Shown: positions 8,959-17,713 of the stretch, one piece after another
Position numbering within the stretch: position 1 is the first letter of the stretch
Layout of the letters: each line of letters starts with the position of its first letter
DNA from: a bacterium
GTDB taxonomy: Bacteria > Bacillota > Clostridia > Oscillospirales > Acutalibacteraceae
Reading direction: 5' to 3'
Assembly (NCBI GenBank): GCA_020625875.1
Contig: JAHLAX010000070.1
Location: 89,221-153,220 of the forward strand
DNA length: 64,000 bases
Translations under genes and position numbers: made by a program
The notes under the pieces: generated by a model
The model's input: only the letters and a program-made list of their open reading frames with translations
Told to the model about the DNA's origin: nothing
Databases searched by the model: none

Positions 8959-10419
8959 ATGAAATTATCACAAGTTCTCAGTTCAATTGAATACAGTGTT
9001 ATAAAGGGAAACACAGACGTTGAGATTACCGATTTAGTCTATGATTCCCGAAAGGTCACGGACGGCGCGGCTTTCGTGTGTCTTAAGGGTTACAACGTCG
9101 ACGGCCACAAATTCGCTCAGGACGCGGCTTCAAAAGGCGCGGCGGCAATCATCGTCAGTGATGATGTAGATATTGAGCACGACGCCGCGGTAATCAAAGT
9201 CGCGGACACGCGCGAGGCTCTCGCGTATATGAGCGCGGACTTCTTTGAAAACCCCGCCGAAAAGCTCACCACAATAGCTATAACAGGCACAAAGGGCAAG
9301 ACCACAACCGTGGCTATGATTAAGAGCATACTCGAGCGCGCGGGCATAAAGTGCGGCACAATCGGCACTCTCGGCATTATTATCGGCGACAAACAGACCA
9401 AGACCGACAACACCACGCCCGAGAGCTATGAGGTTCACAAGGCTATGCGCGATATGGTTGACGCGGGCTGCAAGGCGATGATTATCGAGGCTTCGTCTAT
9501 CGGTCTGAAGTGGCATCGTGTTGACGCTATAGATTTTGACTACGGCATTTTCACCAACTTCTCGCACGACCACATCGGAGGCGCGGAGCACAAGGATATG
9601 GATGAGTATCTTGAGTGCAAGGCTATGCTCTTTAAAAAGTGCAAGACAGGTATACTGAACCGCGACGATGAAAAATGGCAGGCAATGACCGAGGGCGCGA
9701 CCTGTGAGATTGAGACCTTCGGCTTTGACAAAAGCTCAGACTTTGTCGCTTCAGACGACAAGCTGCTTTCAAAGGCGGGCTTCCTCGGCGTTGAGTTCAG
9801 GCTCAGCGGCAAGCGCGAGATGAATGTTGAGGTCGCGATACCGGGGCACTTCAGCGTATACAACGCCCTCGCGGCTATAAGCGTATGCGCCGAAATGGGT
9901 ATCAGTAACGAAAACATACTCGACGGACTTAAAGCGGTAGCCGTCAAGGGCAGGGTTGAAATTGTCCCCGTACCAGGCAACTATACGCTGCTCATTGACT
10001 ACGCCCACAACGCCTTATCAATGGAGAATGTACTGACAACACTCAGGCAATATGAGCCCCACCGCCTTATCACGCTGTTCGGCGCGGGCGGAAACCGTCC
10101 CAAGGTCCGCCGTTATGAGATGGGCGAAACGAGCGGAAGACTCTCGGACCTCAGCGTTATCACAGAGGACAACAGCCGCTTTGAGGACGTTATGGACATC
10201 ATAGAGGACATCAAGGTCGGAATCGCGAAGACCGACGGCGAATATGTTGTCGTTCCCAACCGCAAGGACGCGATTAAATATTGCATCGAGAACGCCGAGG
10301 ACGGCGATATTATTGTACTCGCCGGCAAGGGGCACGAGGACTATCAGGAAATAAAGGGCGTTAAGTACCATATGGACGAGCGCGAGCTGATAGCCGAAAT
10401 ACTCGAGGAATTGAAATAA
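8959..10419 (+). CDS. murE: UDP-N-acetylmuramyl-tripeptide synthetase
   Basis: Cytoplasmic Mur ligase adding the third stem-peptide residue (meso-DAP or Lys) to UDP-MurNAc-L-Ala-D-Glu during peptidoglycan synthesis. It has the three Mur domains: an N-terminal substrate domain, a central ATPase with the P-loop GTKGKTTT, and a C-terminal amino-acid-binding domain. The residue-3 specificity motif reads DNSR, close to the DNPR motif of meso-DAP enzymes and unlike the Lys-type motif, so meso-DAP is the more likely substrate. I chose ATG 8959 over GTG 8950 because GAGGTGA lies just upstream of it. Length is normal for the family. Confidence 0.94.
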   Translation: MKLSQVLSSIEYSVIKGNTDVEITDLVYDSRKVTDGAAFVCLKGYNVDGHKFAQDAASKGAAAIIVSDDVDIEHDAAVIKVADTREALAYMSADFFENPAEKLTTIAITGTKGKTTTVAMIKSILERAGIKCGTIGTLGIIIGDKQTKTDNTTPESYEVHKAMRDMVDAGCKAMIIEASSIGLKWHRVDAIDFDYGIFTNFSHDHIGGAEHKDMDEYLECKAMLFKKCKTGILNRDDEKWQAMTEGATCEIETFGFDKSSDFVASDDKLLSKAGFLGVEFRLSGKREMNVEVAIPGHFSVYNALAAISVCAEMGISNENILDGLKAVAVKGRVEIVPVPGNYTLLIDYAHNALSMENVLTTLRQYEPHRLITLFGAGGNRPKVRRYEMGETSGRLSDLSVITEDNSRFEDVMDIIEDIKVGIAKTDGEYVVVPNRKDAIKYCIENAEDGDIIVLAGKGHEDYQEIKGVKYHMDERELIAEILEELK

Positions 10420-10451
10420 TAGTTAATTATATATAAACATTTACGCAAAAA

Positions 10452-10487
10452 GGCAGTCACGCCATTGACGTGACTGCCATATTTTTT
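10452..10487. terminator. Bidirectional terminator after murE
   Basis: A perfect 10-bp stem (GGCAGTCACG/CGTGACTGCC) with a 7-nt loop has T-rich tracts on both sides. It serves murE and the converging secreted gene. Confidence 0.85.
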
Positions 10488-10492
10488 GCAAC

Positions 10493-11638
10493 TTATTTAA
10501 TTGAGCTCGGGCTCATGCTTTTTTTGCCGATGATGTTATCCTCATCCCATGAGGTTGCGTACTTGATTTCGTGAACATCGTCATACCACGCGACCATCTT
10601 TTTACGCGTCATAGCGCCGTAATCGTTTGTGCTGCCGTAGTCGACCATAATAATAGGAACCTTTTTGCCTGTGTAAACAAGCTTTGAGTAGCCCCTGTAT
10701 ACGTTATAAATCTTGAGCTTTTCGGGGTTGTTTACAACGCTCTTGATTTTTTTGTAGGTCTTTTTGCCGAGAACCTTATAATCTGTAACAACAGTGATTA
10801 CCTTGTAGGAGATTTTGCCCTTCTTGGCGGTGAAGTTAACTCTGCCGCCCTTCTTGGCGTTAATCTTACCTGTCTTTTTGTTGATTGTGGCAACCTTTTT
10901 GTTGGCGGATTTCCATGTGGGCTTCTTAACGCCCGCGGGAGCGGGAGCCTTGGACTTGCAGCCCTTGGCGATGAACCAGTATGTCTTGGTAACATAAGCG
11001 GTGTACTTAAGCTTGTTGCCGCCCTTCATCTTGAGGGTAATAACCACCTTACCCATCTTTTTGGGTGTGATTGTAAATGTGCCGCTTTTTGAGGAAGTGA
11101 TACGATGCGTTACAGTCGCGATCTTTTTGTTGCCGCTTGTAACCTTAAGGTTATCAATGGCGTAATCTCCTGTACCTGAAAAGCTGAATTTAACAGTTTT
11201 GTTGCTTGTGCCGAGCTTGCCCGATTTATTCTTAAGCTTAAGCTTGTTGGCTGCAGCCTTTGTTACCTTTATGGCATATTTTCCGCTACCGGAAACAGTA
11301 ATAGTATAACTCTTACCCTTTGTCAGATAAACAAGCTTACTCTTTGTCTGTGTGCCCGTATTGTCACTATAATCCGAGCTTCTCAGGCTCCAGCTTACGT
11401 CGGCTTTTGTCGAAAACGACACCTTGACGTTACTGGACTTTGACATTGTGAAGTTGTAATAGTGGTAATCTCTTGACATTACAACACCGTACAAACTTGT
11501 TGTCTCAAGAGTTCCTGAGTATTTTTTGTTCAAAGCCAGTGAAAAGTTTGTTGACGCCGCGTCGACTGACAGCGGAACAATCGCGAAGATTGAAACAACC
11601 ATCATAACTGCGAGTAATAACGAAACTAATTTTTTCAT
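10493..11638 (-). CDS. Secreted protein with Ig-like (Big_2-type) domains
   Basis: This protein starts with a clear signal peptide (MKKLVSLLLAVMMVVSIFA, cleaved near VDA). It then carries Lys- and Ser-rich beta-sandwich repeats. One has the Big_2 signature SANKKVATINKKTGKI, found in many clostridial surface proteins. The C-terminal ~75 residues are not recognised. No sorting signal, dockerin or catalytic motif is visible, so it is probably released or held by non-covalent contacts. It is monocistronic. A structural or adhesive role is inference. Confidence 0.8.
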   Translation of the reverse strand: MKKLVSLLLAVMMVVSIFAIVPLSVDAASTNFSLALNKKYSGTLETTSLYGVVMSRDYHYYNFTMSKSSNVKVSFSTKADVSWSLRSSDYSDNTGTQTKSKLVYLTKGKSYTITVSGSGKYAIKVTKAAANKLKLKNKSGKLGTSNKTVKFSFSGTGDYAIDNLKVTSGNKKIATVTHRITSSKSGTFTITPKKMGKVVITLKMKGGNKLKYTAYVTKTYWFIAKGCKSKAPAPAGVKKPTWKSANKKVATINKKTGKINAKKGGRVNFTAKKGKISYKVITVVTDYKVLGKKTYKKIKSVVNNPEKLKIYNVYRGYSKLVYTGKKVPIIMVDYGSTNDYGAMTRKKMVAWYDDVHEIKYATSWDEDNIIGKKSMSPSSIK

Positions 11639-11709
11639 TTTTAACCTTTCCTCTCTTAAAAATGTGTATATATTTTATCACCAAAACGACAAATAGTCAA
11701 TTGGTAATA

Positions 11710-13353
11710 TCATTGAAGCGTATCAATCGCGTTGATAAGCGGGCTGAGCACCTGCTTTTTGCGGCTGACTACGCCTTTTAATATTACGCTAGAATCAGAG
11801 GGCTCAACCTCGAACGCGGTCTGTACAACACTCTTTGAGTTAGCGCCGATAAAGAGCAGCTCTGTGCTTTCTTCAATAATATTGGTAAGCATCATAAAGA
11901 GCATATCCATACCTGAGTTCGGCAGCAGGTTTTCCATATATGGAAGCATCTTTGCCTTTGTCTTTTCGAGCTCCTTGGCGCTGACGCTCGTTACCTGAGA
12001 AACCGTCAGCGAAACTCCCTCAGCCTTGAACTGCTTGCAGTCAATATGGAAGATTTCGTCAGCGGTCTTTTTGCCGAGCTTTGAGCCCGCGTTGAACATA
12101 GCCTGAGCGTATTTCTCAACATCAATTCCCGCAATCTGAGCCAGATACCTCGCCGCGCTCTCGTCAGCGGGAGTGCAGGTGGGTGAGCGGAACATCAGAG
12201 TATCAGAGATAATCGCCGAGCAGAGCAGCCCCGCTATGGTAGGCGAAATCGACTTGTTGTTCTCTCTGTACATCATTGAGATAATCGTCGCGGTACAGCC
12301 GAGTGGCTGGTTGCGGAAGTATATCGGGTTGAGAGTCTCGATAGAATCTATGCGGTGATGGTCAATCACCTCGATAACCTCGCCCGTGCGTATGCCGTCA
12401 ACCGCCTGACCTTTTTCGTTATGGTCAACGAGAATAACCTTGCGGCGCTCTATGTTAAGAAGATTACGCTGAGAAATCATACCGATGTACTTGTTGTCGT
12501 CATCCATAATCGGGAAATATCGTATTCTCAGCTTTGAAACCGCGTTTTTGACGTCCGACACAAGGTCATTCAGATTAAAAGTGATGATGTTGTCCTTGCG
12601 CATAATGTGCCTTACGGGCACAGCCTGATTAATCAGCTTGGCGCAGGAATATGTATCGAGCGGAGATACGATAACCGTACAGCCCATATCCTGAGCGATT
12701 TTCTTGATAGTTACTGGCACCTTTGAGCCGAGACCGATTACAATACAGCCCGCCTTCATCTCAATAGCGCAGAGCTGGGATTCATAGCGGTCGCCGAGCA
12801 GAACCATATCGTGCTCGTCAATATAATCCTCCATAACGTCGGGATTAGCCGCCGCTACTACGACCTTGCCCTTGGAGAAGCACTCGTCGGGGTCACCCAC
12901 AACAACCTCGCCCTGAAGTGTGTCGGCAATATTGCTGTAGGGAGTTTTAGCCTTAGAGAGAGCGCTCGGGTCCTGATCCTCCATATAGAAACGCGCCTGA
13001 TCGCCCAGGGTGAGTATGCCCTTGATTTTGCCGCGCTTAGTCAGAACGGGAACTGTCTGAATGTTGTTGTCGCGCATATATTCCCACGCGCGTTTGAGCG
13101 AGCTCTGGGGGTCGATGCCGCCTGTTTCACGATACTGAACATCCGAAACAGTAGGCTCAATCGACTCCATAAGTCGCGGCGTTTCTACGCCGAAGTGGTT
13201 GAGCACATATTCGGTTTCGCTGTTTATCTCGCCAGCGCGGCAGGGAGTGTATTCCTCACCTGTAATCTGATGCTTTAAATCAGCGTAACAGATAGCCGAA
13301 CAAATGGAATCTGTGTCTGGATTTTTGTGTCCGATTACTATAGTCGATTTCAT
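11710..13353 (-). CDS. Manganese-dependent inorganic pyrophosphatase with CBS and DRTGG domains (family II)
   Basis: Hydrolyses pyrophosphate to phosphate, driving biosynthetic reactions forward. The DHH catalytic domain is split: it begins with GHKNPDTDSICSA and continues with DHHRIDSIETL. Two CBS modules and a DRTGG domain are inserted between the parts and normally give allosteric control by adenine nucleotides. The 547-residue length fits CBS-PPases of clostridia. AGGAGG precedes the start. Downstream and upstream neighbours are unrelated secreted proteins. Confidence 0.93.
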   Translation of the reverse strand: MKSTIVIGHKNPDTDSICSAICYADLKHQITGEEYTPCRAGEINSETEYVLNHFGVETPRLMESIEPTVSDVQYRETGGIDPQSSLKRAWEYMRDNNIQTVPVLTKRGKIKGILTLGDQARFYMEDQDPSALSKAKTPYSNIADTLQGEVVVGDPDECFSKGKVVVAAANPDVMEDYIDEHDMVLLGDRYESQLCAIEMKAGCIVIGLGSKVPVTIKKIAQDMGCTVIVSPLDTYSCAKLINQAVPVRHIMRKDNIITFNLNDLVSDVKNAVSKLRIRYFPIMDDDNKYIGMISQRNLLNIERRKVILVDHNEKGQAVDGIRTGEVIEVIDHHRIDSIETLNPIYFRNQPLGCTATIISMMYRENNKSISPTIAGLLCSAIISDTLMFRSPTCTPADESAARYLAQIAGIDVEKYAQAMFNAGSKLGKKTADEIFHIDCKQFKAEGVSLTVSQVTSVSAKELEKTKAKMLPYMENLLPNSGMDMLFMMLTNIIEESTELLFIGANSKSVVQTAFEVEPSDSSVILKGVVSRKKQVLSPLINAIDTLQ

Positions 13354-13372
13354 AAGCCGACCTCCTTATATT

Positions 13373-15745
13373 TTATGTTCCGCCATGCGTCTGGTCATTT
13401 GTCAGCGGGAGCCCTGTTGTCGGGTCAATATAAACAATTGTCCCCTCGCCGTCTATATAATAATAATTTCCCTGACCGTCTGTCTGGTAATCGTTGCTCG
13501 GGTTGTTGTTAATCGGGTCGTCAACAGTCGGATTATCCTCGGAGCTTGTGGGGTTGTCTTCGGAAGAAGCAGGATTATCCTCGGAGCTCGAGGGATTATC
13601 CTCGGAAGAAACGGGATTATCTTCGGAGCTCGAGGGGTTGTCCTCGGAAGAAACGGGGTTATCCTCAGAGCTGACAGGGTCTTCGGGCTCCTCTACGTCA
13701 TCCATAAATGAATAAATCGACAGCGGTTCGCCGTAGATTGTCTCTTTCGCGTTAACCGCGTAGGGAACAACCTCGTACATAACTTCTTTGGCGCTGCATC
13801 TGTCATAAAAGCGCATATCGGTCGTGTCGCCGACAAGAACCTTCTCTTCGTCGTTTTCATATTTGTAGACCTTGAAGCCCTGATAATAGGTCTCACATTC
13901 CCAGTCAAGCGAAACTCCGTTGTCGGTTCTTTCGAGCGATATATCGCTGAGAGCCATTTCCTTGATTTTGAGACCACGCTCGTTCTCGGAACCTCTGAAC
14001 CAATGGAGAACATCGCCGTTTGAGTACGCCGTAACCTCTATATTCGCCACGATAATCTTAATTGAGGCGTCTGTCGCGTCGTTGTTAGGAGACTTAAAGT
14101 CGTTAGAAATAATGCTGATTTTCTTGGTGTCGTTGGGAGTAGGGTCATCCTTGCCGCTGAGATAGACGCAGTTTAGGCGGGAGGATACTATATCGTTGTT
14201 ATGGATATATACTCTTGTCGGTCCGTAAATATGCTGAACGCCGTAGTCGGTTACGTTAATATTGTTTTCGGTAAAGTCAATCAGCTCGCCGCCGCGGATT
14301 GTCGCGCCGCTGCGCTGAATCGAGGTCGCCGCGTTTGTAACGGTAGCCTTGTTGCCCCAGATGTCAGCGTTCTGACAATGGTCGATGAACAAGCCGTACG
14401 CCACACTGTAGTCGCAGCCGTTCATATTGACTTTGTTATAGCTCATACGCGAATCTACCGCGTAGCGGAGGTCAACTCCCGAGTTGAAAGCGCCCGAGAT
14501 TTTGTTGGGCAGCTTGTTGCCTTTGGCGTCCGTACCCAAAAAAGTATTGTACAGATAATAATAACCGTTGGGAACGTTCAGGTTTCTGTTCTTGTCTTTG
14601 GTGCTGCAATCGGTTCCTCTCGCCCTTACGCCAAAGCGGAATGTGAGCAAATTATCCTTCTTGCGTATTGATACGGTATTTCCGTAAATATAGGTTCTGG
14701 ATTTTTTGAGCGGAGCGATAATCTTGCTGTAGGAGAGCTTGTTCTCGTTGTACATATTGTGGTCGCCGAAAGAAATGAGGTCGATTCCCGCGCCGACATT
14801 TGTCATTGTATTGTCATAAATCTTTGAATTTGTCCAATACATTCCGTTAATTGTAATGCCGCCGATGTTGGTCATCTTGTTGCCGTAAATCTTTATATTG
14901 TCATACAGCTTGCCGGGGATAGCGTGGTGCGAGCCGACAGCGCGCAGCTTGTTTTTGAAGGTGTTATTTTTAACGGTGATGTTTTTGCAGGGAGTGTAAT
15001 CATAGGACGGATAGTTGGGCATAGCCTTTTTGTAGCATATATCAATCTGTACCGACTCTGTGCCCTGGGCGTCCGCTGTGTTTACGCTCTTTGTGTTGTA
15101 GAAATTACAATTATAAATCGTCGCTCCGTCAACTCCGCCGAGCTCAATATCGTGGTTTGTGTAGTTATCGATGAATGTCGCGTTGCGGATGACAATGTTT
15201 TTACAGTGCGCGAACCTGAACGTGCACGAACCGAGCTTTTCGTTGGTCTTGCCAATCTTAAAAACATTCTTATAAGGAATCGCTACGTTCCATGTTCCGC
15301 CCGTAATAGTAATATTGCGCGCGCCCTTGTAACCCTTGGCTGAAGCCTTGTCCTTGTCGAAATTAGCGCAAAGCTGATTGCCGAGATACTTCGTTACACA
15401 GCCTTTAGCAACCAGTTCGGTATTTGAGTAAATACGGATTGTGCGGTCAAAGGTATAGTATCCCTTAGAGATTGTGACCTTTGCCTTTTTCTTGTCGGTC
15501 GCCTTCTTGCCCGCGTACTTAAGAGCCTCGTTAAGCGCTCTGGCAAAGCTTTTTTCGCCCTTTTTGTTCTTGTAGTTTTTGGCGTTGAAGGTCTTTTTGT
15601 ACTTGCCGCAAACCACCTTGGCTGTACCCTTTTTATTAGAGTACACTATCTTTTTGGCTGAAGCCGTTGCCGAGTACGGAATAAAACACCCCAGTATCAC
15701 GGCAAGAACTAAAGCCACAGATATTAGCTTTCTCGATTTTTTCAT
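13373..15745 (-). CDS. Secreted right-handed beta-helix protein with Ser-Glu-Asp-Asn-Pro repeat tail
   Basis: A signal peptide (MKKSRKLISVALVLAVILG) precedes about 500 residues of Asn/Tyr-rich beta-helix coils (repeats such as IYGNKMTNIGG, IYNCNFYN). This is the fold of pectate lyase-like and polysaccharide-modifying enzymes. A fibronectin-like segment follows (NGVSLDWECETYYQGFKVYK), then seven 7-residue repeats of the form xSSEDNP and a Gly/Tyr-rich end. No classic catalytic set could be fixed, so the substrate is unknown. The acidic Ser-rich tail resembles a cell-wall spacer but has no sorting motif after it. Confidence 0.82.
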   Translation of the reverse strand: MKKSRKLISVALVLAVILGCFIPYSATASAKKIVYSNKKGTAKVVCGKYKKTFNAKNYKNKKGEKSFARALNEALKYAGKKATDKKKAKVTISKGYYTFDRTIRIYSNTELVAKGCVTKYLGNQLCANFDKDKASAKGYKGARNITITGGTWNVAIPYKNVFKIGKTNEKLGSCTFRFAHCKNIVIRNATFIDNYTNHDIELGGVDGATIYNCNFYNTKSVNTADAQGTESVQIDICYKKAMPNYPSYDYTPCKNITVKNNTFKNKLRAVGSHHAIPGKLYDNIKIYGNKMTNIGGITINGMYWTNSKIYDNTMTNVGAGIDLISFGDHNMYNENKLSYSKIIAPLKKSRTYIYGNTVSIRKKDNLLTFRFGVRARGTDCSTKDKNRNLNVPNGYYYLYNTFLGTDAKGNKLPNKISGAFNSGVDLRYAVDSRMSYNKVNMNGCDYSVAYGLFIDHCQNADIWGNKATVTNAATSIQRSGATIRGGELIDFTENNINVTDYGVQHIYGPTRVYIHNNDIVSSRLNCVYLSGKDDPTPNDTKKISIISNDFKSPNNDATDASIKIIVANIEVTAYSNGDVLHWFRGSENERGLKIKEMALSDISLERTDNGVSLDWECETYYQGFKVYKYENDEEKVLVGDTTDMRFYDRCSAKEVMYEVVPYAVNAKETIYGEPLSIYSFMDDVEEPEDPVSSEDNPVSSEDNPSSSEDNPVSSEDNPSSSEDNPASSEDNPTSSEDNPTVDDPINNNPSNDYQTDGQGNYYYIDGEGTIVYIDPTTGLPLTNDQTHGGT
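13529..13675 (-). repeat. Seven 21-nt coding repeats (xSSEDNP)
   Basis: Seven tandem 7-codon units encode V/S/A/T-SSEDNP near the C terminus of the beta-helix protein. Units differ mainly in the first residue and in synonymous bases, so they have been diverging but stay in phase. Confidence 0.85.
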
Positions 15746-15768
15746 ATTATCCCAACCCTGTTGTTTAA

Positions 15769-16875
15769 TTATTTCACTACTACCTTACACACAGGCGCGG
15801 CGCCGTTGGTCATCTTGGCGGTGATATAAGCCGTGCCTTTCTTGACGGCGGTAATTTTGCCGCTTTCATTAACCTTCGCGATTTTTTCGTTCGAAGAAGT
15901 CCAGCCGCTGACTTTGCCGCCCGACGCTGTGAGAGTTTTTGTGCCCTTAACCTTTAAACTTGCGCTGTAGGCTGAAAGCGCCACATATTTGACGGTAAAC
16001 TTGTTGGACGTCGCGTATTTAGCGCCCGCGGTCTTTTTAACGGCGTAGATTGTAAAGCCCTTGACCTTGGTGTATTTCTGTTCCTTCGCGGAATATGTAA
16101 TCTTATAACCGAAAGCGTGTTTGTCAACGGTTGTTACCGTGTTGGGGATAAAAACCTTTTTGAGCGCGGAGCAGTTGCCATACGCCTCGGCGTCGATGGT
16201 TTTGACCGTATATGGGATTTTAACCGACTTTAAAGCGGAACAGCCGTCGAACTCATTGGCTGAAATCTCTTTGACCTTTTTACCAAACTTAACGCTCGTA
16301 AGAGATGTACACTTCTTAAACACCTGCGCCCATAGCGTTGTAACGCTGTCGGGAATTGTAACCTTGGTTAGGCTCTTGCACTCTCCAAACGCCAATGTAC
16401 CCAGGCTTTTTACGCCTGATTTAAGCGAAAGCGCAGAGAGCTTGGAGCATTTTCTGAACGCGCCGTCATCGATTAAGGTTACGTTCGCGGGGATTGTGAG
16501 CTTCTCAAGCTTTGTGCAGTTATAGAAAGCGTAGCAGCCTATCTTTTTGACCGATGTGCCTATCTTAACCGAAGTGATATTTCTGCACTCGTCAAAGCTG
16601 CCGTGACCGATTGCGGTTACGTCGTTGCCGATAACAACGCTCTTTATTTTGTCAGCGAAGCTATCCCAGCCAGCCTCGGAATTGTTATAAAAATAGTCGG
16701 GAATCGCGCCGCTACCCGTTATCTTGAGCGCGCCTGTCTTTTCATCGAATGACCATTTGCATTTTCCCGCGGTACCGCTTTTTGCCGAAGCTGGGAAAAC
16801 AGCGACGGCGGCGATAATCAAAACCGCGAGCACCGCGCTCAGAGCACGGCGGATAGTGATTGATTTTGTTTTCAT
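15769..16875 (-). CDS. Secreted BspA-type leucine-rich repeat protein with C-terminal Ig-like domain
   Basis: After a signal peptide (MKTKSITIRRALSAVLAVLI) the protein carries about seven 23-residue LRR_5/BspA repeats of the form LxxVxIPxxVxxIxxxAFxxCxxL. A Big_2-type domain ends the protein (SSNEKIAKVNESGKITAVKKG). Such proteins are typical adhesins or matrix-binding surface proteins of gut bacteria. CTAGGAGGA stands just upstream of ATG 16875; the open frame extends upstream without a ribosome site. No anchor motif is visible. Confidence 0.88.
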   Translation of the reverse strand: MKTKSITIRRALSAVLAVLIIAAVAVFPASAKSGTAGKCKWSFDEKTGALKITGSGAIPDYFYNNSEAGWDSFADKIKSVVIGNDVTAIGHGSFDECRNITSVKIGTSVKKIGCYAFYNCTKLEKLTIPANVTLIDDGAFRKCSKLSALSLKSGVKSLGTLAFGECKSLTKVTIPDSVTTLWAQVFKKCTSLTSVKFGKKVKEISANEFDGCSALKSVKIPYTVKTIDAEAYGNCSALKKVFIPNTVTTVDKHAFGYKITYSAKEQKYTKVKGFTIYAVKKTAGAKYATSNKFTVKYVALSAYSASLKVKGTKTLTASGGKVSGWTSSNEKIAKVNESGKITAVKKGTAYITAKMTNGAAPVCKVVVK

Positions 16876-17013
16876 ATTCTTTCCTCCTAGGATAACGCAT
16901 ATTAATCTATTTAATATTATAACATAAAATTTGAAAATAGTCGCTACAAATTTTCGCTCTAAACTTTGTATATTTTGCACATAGCTTTTTCTTTTTCTCA
17001 AATCAAAACAAAA

Positions 17014-17035
17014 GCGCCTTACAAGCGTAAGGCGC
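17014..17035 (-). terminator. Terminator of the 55-residue peptide gene
   Basis: A perfect 9-bp stem (GCGCCTTAC/GTAAGGCGC) with a 4-nt loop is followed on the minus strand by TTTTGTTTT. The peptide gene is therefore monocistronic. Confidence 0.8.
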
Positions 17036-17049
17036 AAACTGATTTTTTA

Positions 17050-17217
17050 CTACCACCAGGAATTACTCATTAGCAACTCGCCTATATCGAAATAAGCGTT
17101 TTCGAGCTCTTTCTTCGCGGGCGTGGGATCCGGGGATGGTTCTGAAGACGCCAAAAGGACATCTGTCTTTTCAAGGACTTCAACAGAAATCATTGGAGAG
17201 GAATATTCAAATTTCAT
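17050..17217 (-). CDS. Small peptide, 55 aa, sharing an N-terminal motif with the 69-aa peptide at 32.5 kb
   Basis: Not recognised as a named family. The N-terminal half reads EYSSPMISVEVLEKTDVLL, matching EYKTPIINVYELEKRDVLT of the second peptide. The C-terminal half differs completely and is acidic, ending in SNSWW. There is no hydrophobic signal segment. Start 17217 is preferred because an AAAGGGG sequence lies upstream. A consensus promoter and a dedicated terminator make it an isolated, probably well-expressed unit. A conserved leader with a variable tail is what a ribosomally made, processed peptide would look like, but no maturation enzyme is nearby. Confidence 0.6.
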   Translation of the reverse strand: MKFEYSSPMISVEVLEKTDVLLASSEPSPDPTPAKKELENAYFDIGELLMSNSWW

Positions 17218-17263
17218 TATCAAAGCCCCTTTCATCCATTTTACTATAATAATAGTTAATATA

Positions 17264-17291
17264 ATTATAACATTTTGTTACAATTTGTCAA
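17264..17291 (-). promoter_or_regulatory. Consensus sigma-A promoter of the 55-aa peptide
   Basis: On the minus strand TTGACA and TATAAT are separated by 16 nt, about 45 nt upstream of the peptide start codon. Confidence 0.7.
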
Positions 17292-17330
17292 CATTTATTT
17301 GATGAATTAGTGAACTTTTTTGAATGATGA

Positions 17331-17702
17331 TTATTTTTTTGATTGATAATCCTCAATTGCGGACTGGATTGCCTCCTCAGCCAGCACGGAACAGTGCATT
17401 TTGTGAGCGGGCAAACCGTCCAGAGCCTCGGCAACCGCTTTGTTGGTAAGCTCCAGCGCCTCGCTGACGGGCTTACCCTTAATCAGCTCCGTAGCCATCG
17501 AGCTTGAGGCTATCGCGCTGGCGCAGCCGAATGTTTCAAACTTTACGTCGGTGATAATATCGTTGTCGATTTTGAGGTACATCTTCATTATATCGCCGCA
17601 TTTAGCGTTGCCTACCTCTCCTACTCCGTCAGCGTTCTCGATGATGCCAACATTCCTCGGATTATAAAAGTGATCCATAACCTTATCGCTGTATAATGCC
17701 AT
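17331..17702 (-). CDS. nifU: Iron-sulfur cluster assembly scaffold, IscU/NifU type
   Basis: This scaffold protein receives sulfur from the cysteine desulfurase and builds [2Fe-2S] or [4Fe-4S] clusters for transfer to apo-proteins. The three ligand cysteines are visible in GNAKCGD, FGCASAI and HKMHCSVL. At 123 residues it is the short, single-domain clostridial form. It starts 11 nt after nifS and is co-transcribed with it. GGGGAG precedes the ATG. Confidence 0.94.
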   Translation of the reverse strand: MALYSDKVMDHFYNPRNVGIIENADGVGEVGNAKCGDIMKMYLKIDNDIITDVKFETFGCASAIASSSMATELIKGKPVSEALELTNKAVAEALDGLPAHKMHCSVLAEEAIQSAIEDYQSKK

Positions 17703-17713
17703 TTCTATCTCCC

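Noticed and set aside
17050..17217. Lasso-peptide precursor
   Set aside because: The YxxPxI motif is suggestive, but no B (protease/RRE) or C (cyclase) gene is near either peptide, so the specific class cannot be supported.
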